A DNA stretch of 64,000 nucleotides from JALYOC01 sp036675345 (GCA_036675345.1 JAKFFE010000020.1:124001-188000); one strand, 5' to 3'. Shown: positions 42,648 to 52,366, counted from the stretch's first letter. Numbers and translations: made by a program. Notes: generated by a model not told the origin, from the sequence alone.

Positions 42648-43115
42648 ATGCCCCGCCTCTCCTCCCGCTTCGGAGTGATCAGCCTGATCGCGGCGCTGGG
42701 GGTGGGCGTGGCCGCCGGAGTGGGCGGGTTCACCTTCCTCTACGCCCGCGGCGCGGCCTACATGTTCGACGACCCGGCCGCGTGCGCCAACTGCCACGTG
42801 ATGAACGAGCAGTTGAACAACTGGTACCGCTCCAGCCACCACACGGTGGCCGCCTGCAACGACTGCCACACCCCGAAGAACTTCTTCGCCAAGTACATCC
42901 ACAAGGCGCGCAACGGCTGGCACCACTCGGTGGCCTTCACCAGCGGGGACTTCCACGAGCCGATCCAGATCGGCCCGGTGAACCGCCGGGTGACCGAACA
43001 GCGCTGCCGCGAGTGTCACGAGCCGGTGGTGGACTCCATCGACGCGCACGCCGCCCAACAGCAATCCGAACTCTCCTGCATCCGTTGCCACCGCGACGTG
43101 GGCCATGCCCACTGA
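42648..43115 (+). CDS. nrfH: Cytochrome c nitrite reductase small subunit, NrfH
   Basis: 155 residues. One N-terminal membrane helix (about 9-33), then four hemes: C46-A-N-C-H50-V-M, C70-N-D-C-H74, C120-R-E-C-H124 and C144-I-R-C-H148. The C-x-x-C-H-x-M of heme 1 is typical of NrfH. It anchors NrfA and passes electrons from menaquinol. GGAAGG precedes the ATG by 9 bases. nrfA follows 15 bases after the stop. Divergent from the TPP-enzyme gene; the 278-bp gap contains the sigma-54-like element and a TGAGGCGCCTCA palindrome at 42543-42554. Confidence 0.95.
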   Translation: MPRLSSRFGVISLIAALGVGVAAGVGGFTFLYARGAAYMFDDPAACANCHVMNEQLNNWYRSSHHTVAACNDCHTPKNFFAKYIHKARNGWHHSVAFTSGDFHEPIQIGPVNRRVTEQRCRECHEPVVDSIDAHAAQQQSELSCIRCHRDVGHAH

Positions 43116-43130
43116 GCCGAGGACCCACCG

Positions 43131-44600
43131 ATGACCCCCGAACCGAACGTCCCGCATCGCAAGCGCCGGAACCTGGTCCTGTTGATCAGCGTGGCGGTGG
43201 TGGCCGCGTTGGCCGCCGCCGGGGCCGCCGCCCTGGCGGTGAACATCATGGAGAAGAAGCAGGAGGCCAAGAACCCCTACTTCCGGGTCACCGAGCTGAC
43301 CGATCAGACCGAGGATCCGGAGGTGTGGGGGAAGAACTTCCCGCTCCAGTACGACGGCTACAAGCGCACCGTGGACATGGTCCGCACCCGCTTCGGCGGC
43401 AGCGAGGCGGTCCCGCGCGATCCGTCCGACAAGGATCCCCGCGCCGCCACCGCCCAGTCCCGGCTGGACGAGGATCCCCGGCTGCGGACGTTTTGGAACG
43501 GCTACGCCTTCGCGGTGGACTTCCGCGAGGAGCGCGGCCACGCGTACATGCTGGAGGACCAGATCTTCACCGAGCGTCAGCAGGCCTCGCCCCAGCCGGG
43601 CACCTGTCTGCACTGCCACGGTTCGATGTACGTGCCCTACATGAAGGCGGGCGACGGGGACCTGATCAAGGGCTTCGAGAAGCTCAATCCCCTCCCCTAC
43701 GCCGAGGCCCGCAAGCACGTCACCCATCCGGTGGCCTGCATCGACTGCCATGATCCCCAGACCCTGGCCCTGCGGGTCACCCGCCCCGGCTTCCTGGAGG
43801 GGATCCGCGCGCTGAAGGCCTCCCAGGGAGTGGCGGACTACGACGTCAACACCCAGGCCACCCGGCAGGAGATGCGGACCTATGTCTGCGGCCAGTGCCA
43901 CGTGGAGTACTACTTCAAGGGCAAGGAGAAGCGGCTGACCTACCCCTGGGCCAAGGGGATCAAGGTGGAGCAGATCCTGGAGTACTACGAGGAGGTGGGC
44001 CACAAGGACTGGACCCACAAGCAGGCCGGCACCGCCAACCTCAAGGCCCAGCACCCGGAGTTCGAGCTGTTCAGCCAGGGGATCCACGCCCGCTCCGGCG
44101 TGGCCTGCGCCGACTGCCACATGCCCTACACCCGCGAGGGCGCGCAGAAGATCAGCGACCACCACGTGCGCAGCCCGCTGTTGAACATCAACCACGCCTG
44201 CCAGACCTGCCACCGCTGGCCGGAGGAGGAGCTGGCGGCGCGGGTGCACCAGATCCAGGGGCGCACCTACGAGCTGCGAAACCGCGGGATGGACGCGGTG
44301 GTGGGGCTGATCCAGGACCTGGAGAAGGCGGTGGCCGCCGGCAAGACCGACGAGGAGCTGAAGACCGCGCGCGCGCTGCACCGCCGGGCCCAGTTCATGG
44401 TGGACTTCGTGGAGGCGGAGAACTCGATGGGCTTCCACGCCGACCAAGAGGCAGCCCGCATCCTGGGGGTGGCGGTGGACCTGGCGCGGCAGGGACAGCT
44501 GGCGCTGCGGGACCCCAACTTCCAGCCGCAGCTGCAGCCCACCAACGTCACCCCCACCCCCCGGGAGGTCTCTCCCCCCGGTGCGGCGGAGAAGAAGTAG
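43131..44600 (+). CDS. nrfA: Ammonia-forming cytochrome c nitrite reductase, NrfA (C-x-x-C-H catalytic heme)
   Basis: 489 residues. The N-terminal hydrophobic segment (about 13-37) is a signal or anchor. Five hemes: C159-L-H-C-H163, C203-I-D-C-H207, C253-G-Q-C-H257, C326-A-D-C-H330 and C357-Q-T-C-H361. The first is the catalytic heme, normally C-x-x-C-K; here the lysine is histidine, a variant known in some NrfA (for example Campylobacter). Calcium-site residues (V-E-Y-Y after heme 3; L-K-A-Q-H-P) and the Tyr and His of the active site are kept. It reduces nitrite to ammonium with six electrons. A Pro/Thr tail ends the protein. Confidence 0.95.
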   Translation: MTPEPNVPHRKRRNLVLLISVAVVAALAAAGAAALAVNIMEKKQEAKNPYFRVTELTDQTEDPEVWGKNFPLQYDGYKRTVDMVRTRFGGSEAVPRDPSDKDPRAATAQSRLDEDPRLRTFWNGYAFAVDFREERGHAYMLEDQIFTERQQASPQPGTCLHCHGSMYVPYMKAGDGDLIKGFEKLNPLPYAEARKHVTHPVACIDCHDPQTLALRVTRPGFLEGIRALKASQGVADYDVNTQATRQEMRTYVCGQCHVEYYFKGKEKRLTYPWAKGIKVEQILEYYEEVGHKDWTHKQAGTANLKAQHPEFELFSQGIHARSGVACADCHMPYTREGAQKISDHHVRSPLLNINHACQTCHRWPEEELAARVHQIQGRTYELRNRGMDAVVGLIQDLEKAVAAGKTDEELKTARALHRRAQFMVDFVEAENSMGFHADQEAARILGVAVDLARQGQLALRDPNFQPQLQPTNVTPTPREVSPPGAAEKK

Positions 44601-44625
44601 CGGCTACCGGGCCGGCTTCTTCTCC
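44588..44625. terminator. 10-bp perfect inverted repeat across the nrfA and sco stops
   Basis: GGAGAAGAAG (44588-44597) and CTTCTTCTCC (44616-44625) are exact complements with 18 bases between. The arms are the ends of both genes, each coding for E-K-K. It may serve as a shared bidirectional terminator. Confidence 0.45.
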
Positions 44626-45260
44626 AGCAAGCCGGAGAGCACCGCCACCGCCGGCTCCACCGGCTGACCCAGCCCCACCTGGCGGGCCCGGACCACCCCG
44701 TCCGGGCCCAGCACGGTGATCAGGTTGGTGTGGACGAAGTCCCCGGTGCCGGTGGGGCGAAAGCGCATCCCCAGCACCGCGGCCAGCTCCTCCACGTCGT
44801 CTTCCTTCCCCTGCAGCAGGGTCCAGCGCCCCGCGTCCAGCCCGCGCTGCTGGGCATAGGCGGCCAGCCTGGCGGGCGTGTCCCGCTGCGGATCGAAGCT
44901 GACCGCCACGAAGCGGACCTGCTGGCGCTGGGCCGGGGTCAAGGCGCGCTCGATCCGCTGGGCGTCCTTGAGCAGCAGCGGGCAGATCGCCTCGCAGCTG
45001 GCGTAGAACATCACCAGCACCACCGGCTGACCGCGCAGGGAGGTGAAGGGCAGCTGCCGTCCCCGGCTGTCGGTCCAGCGCGAGCTCAGCTGGTACAGCG
45101 AGTCGGTGCTGGGCGCGTCCGCCGGCTCCTCCGCGGGCTTGGCCATCCGGTGGTGGGCGTGGGGATCAGGCGGGGCGGGGTGGGGGTGCGGATCCTGCGC
45201 CCCTGCCTGGAGGGCGAGACTGGCCCCCAGGGCGGCGGTCCACGGTCGGATCAAGGTCAT
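44604..45260 (-). CDS. SCO1/SenC-type copper chaperone
   Basis: 218 residues with a signal peptide (about 1-21) and a His/Pro-rich segment after it (D-P-H-P-H-P-A-P-P-D-P-H-A-H-H, residues 23-37), which could bind copper. The thioredoxin-like SCO domain carries C89-E-A-I-C93 and H177 in D-F-V-H-T, the three copper ligands. In this place, after nirK-nirV, it most likely loads copper into NirK, although SCO proteins also serve CuA of cytochrome oxidase. The start overlaps the nirV stop by four bases. Confidence 0.9.
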   Translation of the reverse strand: MTLIRPWTAALGASLALQAGAQDPHPHPAPPDPHAHHRMAKPAEEPADAPSTDSLYQLSSRWTDSRGRQLPFTSLRGQPVVLVMFYASCEAICPLLLKDAQRIERALTPAQRQQVRFVAVSFDPQRDTPARLAAYAQQRGLDAGRWTLLQGKEDDVEELAAVLGMRFRPTGTGDFVHTNLITVLGPDGVVRARQVGLGQPVEPAVAVLSGLLEKKPAR

Positions 45261-46036
45261 GGCGAGGTTGCATCCTCTGCGCACCGGAAGCCGAGGGTGC
45301 GCATGGTGAAGGTCGGTTGAAGGCTGCTGCGAAACGCGTAGCGCATGAAGCTGGCGTAGTCGGAGGGGTCCGCGGCGGCAGCCCCGGCGCCGCCGCACAC
45401 CAGCGCCCCGCCGGCGGACGACCCATCCCGGCCGTCCTCGTTGGTCATCGCCGCGGAGAAGTCCGCGGTCCACTCCCAGATCACCCCGTGCAGATCGCGC
45501 ACCCCGAAGCGGTTGGCGGGACCGGCGCCGGCGACAGGCAGGGGCGCGGAGGCGGGGCGCGCGTACCACGTCAGCACCCGGGCCGCGTTCACCTTCCCCT
45601 CCTCCGGGCTGGCCGGGGAGGCGGCGTACTCCCATTCATCCACCGTGGGCAGCCGGCCGCCCTTCCAGCGGCAGTAGGCGCGGGCGGCGAACCAGGAGAC
45701 GCCGGTCACCGGCGTCTGGGGACCCACGCCCTGGCCCAGCTTCAGCTCCCCCTCCCAGTGGGCCAGGTAGGCCTTCTCGGCGAACAGCCGCGGCACCTGG
45801 GACCTCCGCCAGCGCGGATGGGCGCGGACGAAGGCCAGGAACTCCGCCTGGGTGACCGGGCGCGGATCCAACCGGAAGGCCGGAACCGGGATCCGCACCC
45901 GCCCCAGCGGGGTCCCCGCGTCGGCGGGGGGTTGGCCCTGCTGGACCAGGAAGGCCTCGTAGCTCCCGGCGGGCAGTTCCACCCGCCCCCCGGGAGCCGC
46001 GCCCAACCACAGTGCCAGCAGCAGGCCAGGGGTCAT
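45257..46036 (-). CDS. nirV: NirV-like formylglycine-generating-enzyme-family protein
   Basis: 259 residues: short signal peptide (M-T-P-G-L-L-L-A-L-W-L-G-A-A-P) and a sulfatase-modifying-factor domain with P-V-T-Q-A-E-F-L-A-F, P-V-T-G-V-S-W-F-A-A-R-A-Y-C-R-W, R-L-P-T-V-D-E-W-E-Y-A-A, D-L-H-G-V-I-W-E-W and the final L-G-F-R-C. Domain members beside nirK are called NirV; their exact role is unsettled. No sulfatase gene is in the window. It lies between nirK and sco with four-base overlaps on both sides. Confidence 0.8.
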   Translation of the reverse strand: MTPGLLLALWLGAAPGGRVELPAGSYEAFLVQQGQPPADAGTPLGRVRIPVPAFRLDPRPVTQAEFLAFVRAHPRWRRSQVPRLFAEKAYLAHWEGELKLGQGVGPQTPVTGVSWFAARAYCRWKGGRLPTVDEWEYAASPASPEEGKVNAARVLTWYARPASAPLPVAGAGPANRFGVRDLHGVIWEWTADFSAAMTNEDGRDGSSAGGALVCGGAGAAAADPSDYASFMRYAFRSSLQPTFTMRTLGFRCAEDATSP

Positions 46037-47517
46037 TCGTGGACGACCACTCCGGGCTTCACCCGATTGGCCTTCACCAGCTCCGGGGTGAACTCCTCGC
46101 CCTTGTTGCCCCAGCTGTTGGAGACGTAGGTCAGCACGTTGGCGATGTCCTCGTCCGGCAGCTCCCAGGCGGGCATCACGCTGTTGTAGTCCTTGCCGTT
46201 GACGGTGACCTTCCCGGTCATCCCCCCGGTGACCACCCGGATCGCGCGCTTGCTGTCCTCGTTGAGGTAGTCGGCCTTGGCCAGCGGGGGGAAGGCGGCG
46301 GCCATTCCAGCGCCGTCCTGCATGTGGCAGGCGGCGCAGTTCTGCAGGTAGATCGCCTTGCCGGCCGCGATCCGATCCGCCTTGGACTTGGCCACCGGCG
46401 CCGGCTGGGTCTGCTGCGGCGCGGTGCGCATGCTGGTTCCTTCCGGCAGGTACACCTCGTCCTTCACCTTCCCGGAGAACAGCTGCTTCTGCTCCTCGCC
46501 GCTGACCTTCAGGTGCGCCAGCGCGCCCTTGTTGAAGGCGCGGGTGATGGAGTGGTCCACCAGGACGTAGGTGCCGGTGGTGTCCACCTTGAAGTCCACG
46601 ATGCTCGCCCCGCCGGCGGGGACCAGGGTGGTCTGGACGTTGTTGGTCACGGTGCGGCCACCCTCGGTGTAGACGGTGTCGAAGATCTCGCCGATGGCGT
46701 GGAAGGAGGAGATCAGGTTCGGCCCACCGTTGCCCACGTACAGCCGGACCGTCTCGCCCACCTTGGCGGTCAGCGCCTTGTCATCCAGCAGCGCGCCGAC
46801 CGAGCCGTTGAACACCACGTAGGCCGCGTTCTCGTCGATCGCCTTCTCCATGCTGAAGGGCTGCAGGCCGCGCTCGCCGAAGGCCCCCGCGGTGTAGAAC
46901 TCGCCCTGCATCACGTAGTACTCCCGGTCCACCTTGGGCAGCCCACCCTTGGGCTCCACCAGAATCAGTCCGTACATCCCGTTGCCGATGTGCATTCCCA
47001 CCGGCGCGGTGGCGCAGTGGTAGACGTACAGCCCGGGGTTCAGCGCCCGGAAGTTGAACACCGAGGAGTGCCCCGGCGCGGTGAAGGAGGCGCCGGCGCC
47101 GCCGCCCGGTCCGTTCACCGCGTGCAGGTCGATGTTGTGCGGCATCTTGTTGTCCGGGTGGTTGTTGAGGTGGAACTCCACCTCGTCCCCCTCGCGGATC
47201 CGGATGAACTTGCCGGGGACCGTGCTCCCGAAGGTCCAGAAGGTGAACTCCACCCCGTCGGCCAGGCGCATCACCTGCTCCCGGACCTCCAGGTTGATGA
47301 TCACCCGGGTGGCGTGGGTTCGGGTCAGCGGCGGCGGCACCAGGGGCGGGTCGGTCATCACCGCGTCCTCGGTCCCCTGGATCTTCTCCTCGGCGGCGGA
47401 CGGGCTCTTGGCGGCGGTGGCCTCGGAGCTCTTCGCGGGGCGGTTGGAGTCACAAGCGGCCAGCGCGAACACGCAGCAAGCCAGCACCAGGCTTCCAGGA
47501 CGGAGGGTGGATTTCAT
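46033..47517 (-). CDS. nirK: Copper nitrite reductase with C-terminal cytochrome c domain
   Basis: 494 residues. The signal ends A-L-A-A-C22, a lipobox, so it is probably membrane-tethered. Two cupredoxin domains follow: type 1 copper ligands H127, C168, H176 and M181 (in P-H-N-I-D-L-H and Y-H-C-A-T-A-P-V-G-M-H-I-G-N-G-M), type 2 ligands H132, H167 and H322, and catalytic D130 and H273. A Pro-rich linker leads to a cytochrome c domain (about 380-465) with C394-A-A-C-H398 and distal M448. It reduces nitrite to NO, and the fused cytochrome is its electron donor, as in the three-domain Ralstonia enzyme. First of nirK-nirV-sco. Confidence 0.94.
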   Translation of the reverse strand: MKSTLRPGSLVLACCVFALAACDSNRPAKSSEATAAKSPSAAEEKIQGTEDAVMTDPPLVPPPLTRTHATRVIINLEVREQVMRLADGVEFTFWTFGSTVPGKFIRIREGDEVEFHLNNHPDNKMPHNIDLHAVNGPGGGAGASFTAPGHSSVFNFRALNPGLYVYHCATAPVGMHIGNGMYGLILVEPKGGLPKVDREYYVMQGEFYTAGAFGERGLQPFSMEKAIDENAAYVVFNGSVGALLDDKALTAKVGETVRLYVGNGGPNLISSFHAIGEIFDTVYTEGGRTVTNNVQTTLVPAGGASIVDFKVDTTGTYVLVDHSITRAFNKGALAHLKVSGEEQKQLFSGKVKDEVYLPEGTSMRTAPQQTQPAPVAKSKADRIAAGKAIYLQNCAACHMQDGAGMAAAFPPLAKADYLNEDSKRAIRVVTGGMTGKVTVNGKDYNSVMPAWELPDEDIANVLTYVSNSWGNKGEEFTPELVKANRVKPGVVVHE

Positions 47518-47550
47518 GCCGCCCTTTTACGCGGCGCCCCACCCGTGCCC

Positions 47551-47566
47551 TATGACGAAAATCATA
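47551..47566 (-). promoter_or_regulatory. CRP/FNR-type palindrome upstream of nirK
   Basis: tatgacgaaaatcata has perfect 5-bp arms and the TGA-N6-TCA core of CRP/FNR-family sites. Its centre is about 41 bases before the nirK start codon. A matching FNR-like regulator is encoded at 54153-54848. Confidence 0.5.
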
Positions 47567-47579
47567 AGGGTGCTGGGAC

Positions 47580-47741
47580 TCAGCGACCGATGTCGGCGGG
47601 CCGGTGGGGGGGGCGGCGCTCGCGCGGGAACTCCCCGGGAAGGTTCCTGCGGTTGGCGCGGGCCTTGATCGCGGTCAGCCCCATTGGGGCGAACACCAGG
47701 GCCGCCACCAACAGCAGGACAATCAAGGTCGCCAGGAGCAT
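47580..47741 (-). CDS. Small single-helix membrane protein (53 aa)
   Basis: An N-terminal membrane helix (M-L-L-A-T-L-I-V-L-L-L-V-A-A-L-V-F) is followed by a basic, Pro-rich tail. Codon use suits the neighbourhood. It is on the same strand as nirK and ends 62 bases before it, with the CRP/FNR-type site between. No Shine-Dalgarno of note. Function unknown; small accessory membrane peptides are common next to respiratory genes. Confidence 0.5.
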   Translation of the reverse strand: MLLATLIVLLLVAALVFAPMGLTAIKARANRRNLPGEFPRERRPPHRPADIGR

Positions 47742-47845
47742 GACCCAAGCTTGTCCATCGGTCCCACCGGAGCGCAGCCCACCCGCTGGTGGCCGCCTGG
47801 ATTGCGTCCGGGCGCTCCACCTTTCTGCGTGGGAATCAGGGCGGA

Positions 47846-47863
47846 GCGGACGTTAAGGTCCGC
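47846..47863. repeat. Perfect inverted repeat before the globin-kinase gene
   Basis: GCGGAC-GTTAAG-GTCCGC ends six bases before the ATG of the globin-coupled kinase. It could be an operator or an RNA hairpin covering the ribosome site. Confidence 0.35.
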
Positions 47864-47869
47864 CCGCCC

Positions 47870-49012
47870 ATGGCCGAGACACTGTTCGAAGAGCTCAAGC
47901 GCTACACCCGGTGGGATGAGGGGGACGAGCAGGCGCTTCGGGCACTCCACCCGCTGGCCCAGCCCCACTTCGTGCGCATCGCCGAGGTGTTCTACGACCG
48001 GATCCTCACCCATGAGGAGGCCCGGCGGGTGCTGGAGGGTGGCGAGAGCACGGTCGGCCGGCTGAAGATCACCCTGGTGCAGTGGATGGACTCGCTGCTG
48101 CAGGGGCCGTGGGACGAACACTATTACGAGCGTCGGGCCCGCATCGGCCGGGTGCACGTGCGGATCGCGCTGCCCCAGCACTACATGTTCGGGGCGATGA
48201 ACGTGGTGCGCCAGGAGTTCAACGCGCTGATCGACAACTCCTTTCGCGACCTGCCGGACCTGCTGCACGCCCGGCGGGTGGCCCTCTCCAAGATCCTGGA
48301 TCTGGAGCTGGCGATCATGCTGCACACCTACCGCGAGGACCTGCTCTCCCAGCAGGCGCGGGTGGAGCGGCTCTCCACCTTCGGGCAGCTGGTGGGGTCC
48401 ATCGGCCATGAGCTGCGCAACCCGCTGTCGGTGATCGAGACCTCGCTGTTCATCCTCAAGGGCCGGCTGGGCGACGACGAGCGCGCCCGCAAGCACACCG
48501 ACCGGATCGGTGAGCAGGTGCGGATCTCCAACGACATCATCACCCAGCTGCTGGACATGATCCGCGACCGCCCCTTGAACCGGGAACAGGTGGCCTTGCC
48601 GGAGGTGATCGCCGACGCGGGGCGGGCGGTGCAGCTGCCGCCGGGAGTGACCCTGGGGTTCTTGGGGGTGGAGTCGCTGCCGCCGGTCAGCGGGGATGCG
48701 GGACAGCTGCGCCAGGTGGTCCTGAACCTCCTGGAGAACGCGGTGCACGCCTGTGGAGAGGCCGGCCAGGTGACCCTGACCGGGAGCACGGCGGACGGCT
48801 GGGTGGAGCTGGCGGTGGAGGACACCGGTCCGGGGGTGGACCCGGCGATCAAGAAGCGACTGTTCGAACCCCTGGTCACCACCAAGACCAAGGGGATCGG
48901 GCTGGGGCTGGCCCTGGTGAAGCGGATCGTGGAGCGGCACCAGGGATCAATCACCCATCAACAGGCAGCCTCGGGCGGCGCCCGGTTCGTGGTCCGGCTG
49001 CCCCGGGCGTGA
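47870..49012 (+). CDS. Globin-coupled sensor histidine kinase
   Basis: 380 residues without membrane helices. Residues about 1-155 are a sensor globin: F-Y-D-R-I-L, W-x(8)-G-x-W-D-E-H-Y-Y-E-R-R, and R-I-G-R-V-H96, where H96 is the expected proximal heme ligand. Then come HisKA (G-H180-E-L-R-N-P) and HATPase_c (N-L-L-E-N-A, D-T-G-P-G, G-L-G-L-A-L). The heme should bind O2, NO or CO and set autophosphorylation in the cytoplasm. No receiver is attached; the double-receiver gene starts seven bases after it and is the likely partner. It is divergent from the nirK cluster. Confidence 0.88.
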   Translation: MAETLFEELKRYTRWDEGDEQALRALHPLAQPHFVRIAEVFYDRILTHEEARRVLEGGESTVGRLKITLVQWMDSLLQGPWDEHYYERRARIGRVHVRIALPQHYMFGAMNVVRQEFNALIDNSFRDLPDLLHARRVALSKILDLELAIMLHTYREDLLSQQARVERLSTFGQLVGSIGHELRNPLSVIETSLFILKGRLGDDERARKHTDRIGEQVRISNDIITQLLDMIRDRPLNREQVALPEVIADAGRAVQLPPGVTLGFLGVESLPPVSGDAGQLRQVVLNLLENAVHACGEAGQVTLTGSTADGWVELAVEDTGPGVDPAIKKRLFEPLVTTKTKGIGLGLALVKRIVERHQGSITHQQAASGGARFVVRLPRA

Positions 49013-49019
49013 GGGACGG

Positions 49020-49730
49020 ATGCGCAGGTACCTGCTGGTGGATGACAACCGGGCCTTCGCCGAGAACGTGGCGGAGATCCTGCGGGACGAGGGGGCGGAG
49101 GTGACGGTGGCGGGGAGCGCCGCCGAGGCCCTGCGGGTGATCGCCACCGACCGCTTTGACGCCATGGTCACCGATATGCGGATGCCCCAGATGGGCGGGG
49201 CGGAGCTGATCCACACCCTGCGGGGGATGGATCCCGGGATGCCGGTGGTGGTGGCCACCGCCTACAGCGGGGACGAGGATCTGCGGATCGCCCGCTGCGA
49301 GGGCCTGCTGGCGATCCTCCCCAAGCCGCTGCCCCTGGAGCGGCTGCGGCAGCTGCTGGCCGGCGCCCGCCGGGATGGGCTGGTGGCGTTGATCGAGGAC
49401 GACGACCTGCTGGCGGACAACCTCCAGGAGGCGCTGTGCGCGCACGGGTTCGCCACCGTGCGCGCGGCCTCGGTGATGGAGACCGGCACCCTGAGCGGGC
49501 TGCGGCCCTTCGCCGGGCTGGTGGACCTGCGGGTCCCGGGCGGACCGGACGGCGCGGCGCTGGCGCAGTTCCGCCGGCAGTTCCCCCGGGTTCCGGTGGT
49601 GGTGATGACCGGCCACCCGGACGTGACCCTTCCCCCCGACGCGGGCCGGGTGCTGCTCAAGCCGTTTGACAGCGCGGAGCTGCTCTCCGAACTCCACCGT
49701 CTCTACGCGCAACGCCCGGAGGCCCCGTGA
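49020..49730 (+). CDS. Double receiver-domain protein
   Basis: 236 residues: two CheY-like domains and nothing else. Receiver 1 (about 2-115) has D8/D9, phosphoacceptor D52 and K102; receiver 2 (about 120-232) has E126-D-D-D, D169 and K214. With no output domain it is likely a phosphorelay or sink protein between the kinases that flank it. It begins seven bases after the globin kinase and its stop overlaps the following kinase start (GTGA). Confidence 0.85.
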   Translation: MRRYLLVDDNRAFAENVAEILRDEGAEVTVAGSAAEALRVIATDRFDAMVTDMRMPQMGGAELIHTLRGMDPGMPVVVATAYSGDEDLRIARCEGLLAILPKPLPLERLRQLLAGARRDGLVALIEDDDLLADNLQEALCAHGFATVRAASVMETGTLSGLRPFAGLVDLRVPGGPDGAALAQFRRQFPRVPVVVMTGHPDVTLPPDAGRVLLKPFDSAELLSELHRLYAQRPEAP

Positions 49731-50809
49731 GCCGCTCCCGCATCCTGCTGGTGGACGACAACGCCGAGTTCGCCGAGAACCTGGGAGAGATCCTGGAGGG
49801 CGCCGGCTACCAGGTGACCACCGCCGGGACCTGCGCCGCGGCCCGGAAGATCGCCGAGGGTCCGCTGGAGCTGGCCCTGGTGGACCTCAAGCTGCCGGAC
49901 GGGGACGGGACGGACCTGGCCCGCGCGATCAAGGAGGGGCACCCGGACTCGGAGGTGATCCTGCTCACCGGCTTTGCCACCCTGGAGTCCGCCGCGGCGG
50001 CGGTGCGCGCGGGCGCCTGCGCGTACCTGCTCAAGCCCACCGCCACCCCGGAGATCCTGCTGACGGTGGAGCAGGCGATGCGCCAGGTCCGGCTGCACCA
50101 GGAGAAGCGCGAGCTCTCCCGCCGGGCCCAGGTGGCGGAGAAGCTGGCCGCGGTGGGTACCCTCACCGCCGGGCTCTCCCACGAGATCCGCAACCCGCTC
50201 AACGCGGCCGGGCTGCAGCTGACCGTGCTGGAGCGGCGGATCCGCAAGCTGCCCGCCGAACAGCAGAAGCCGCTGCTGGATCCGCTGACCCTGGTGAAGG
50301 ACGAGATCGGCCGGCTGGATCACATCCTCCAGGACTTCCTGCAGTTCGCCCGCCCCACCCACTTCGTCCCCCGGCCGGTGGACGTGGTGGAGCTGCTGCG
50401 CCGGGTGGGGTCGCTGTTCTCCGCCGACGCCGAGCAGCGGGGGCTGAAGCTGCAGGTGGCCACCACCCCGGTGGGGTTGGTCAACGGCGACGAGGGCCGG
50501 CTGCAGCAGGTGGTGGTGAACCTGGCGCTCAACTCAATGGAGGCCAGCCCCCCCGGGGGCGTGGTGTTGCTGTCCTGCTTCGAGCGTCAGGCCGAGGTGT
50601 GGATCACCATCGAGGACTCCGGGACCGGGATCCCGGCGGAGGTGCTGGCACGGCTGTTCGAGCCGTTCTTCACCACCAAGGCCTCCGGTTCGGGGCTGGG
50701 GCTGTCCATTGTCCACGCGGTGGTGGCGCAGCACGGGGGAACGATCACCGCCGAGAACCGGGCCCAACGCGGCGCCCGGTTCACGGTGCGGCTTCCCCGG
50801 GCGCCCTGA
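49727..50809 (+). CDS. Receiver-histidine kinase, NtrB-like
   Basis: 360 residues: receiver domain (about 5-118; D10, D11, D53, K103), HisKA with S-H152-E-I-R-N-P-L-N, and HATPase_c (N-L-A-L-N-S-M-E-A, D-S-G-T-G-I, G-S-G-L-G-L-S-I). Soluble. A kinase with an N-terminal receiver takes phosphate from elsewhere, here probably from the globin kinase through the double receiver, and hands it on to the convergent NtrC-type activator. GTG start, coupled to the previous gene. Confidence 0.88.
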   Translation: MSRSRILLVDDNAEFAENLGEILEGAGYQVTTAGTCAAARKIAEGPLELALVDLKLPDGDGTDLARAIKEGHPDSEVILLTGFATLESAAAAVRAGACAYLLKPTATPEILLTVEQAMRQVRLHQEKRELSRRAQVAEKLAAVGTLTAGLSHEIRNPLNAAGLQLTVLERRIRKLPAEQQKPLLDPLTLVKDEIGRLDHILQDFLQFARPTHFVPRPVDVVELLRRVGSLFSADAEQRGLKLQVATTPVGLVNGDEGRLQQVVVNLALNSMEASPPGGVVLLSCFERQAEVWITIEDSGTGIPAEVLARLFEPFFTTKASGSGLGLSIVHAVVAQHGGTITAENRAQRGARFTVRLPRAP

Positions 50810-50827
50810 GGCGGGGCGGGCCGGGGG

Positions 50828-52246
<1,419 letters not shown>

Positions 52247-52366
52247 AAGCACTGGACCCTAGCAAAGGCGTTGCCAACCAACTCCCACACAAAGTGGAGG
52301 TCTTCCCGCAAGGTCTGCGCGAAGTGAGTCCGTCGCGGGGGGGCGCGCAGACGATGCGTCCGGTGG

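Noticed and set aside
45257..46036. Formylglycine-generating enzyme for sulfatases
   Set aside because: No sulfatase is encoded here and the gene is locked between nirK and sco, which matches NirV.
47518..47560. Sigma-54 promoter upstream of nirK
   Set aside because: GG-N10-GC is present on the minus strand, but the flanking bases match poorly (GGGC instead of TTGC), as expected by chance in GC-rich DNA.
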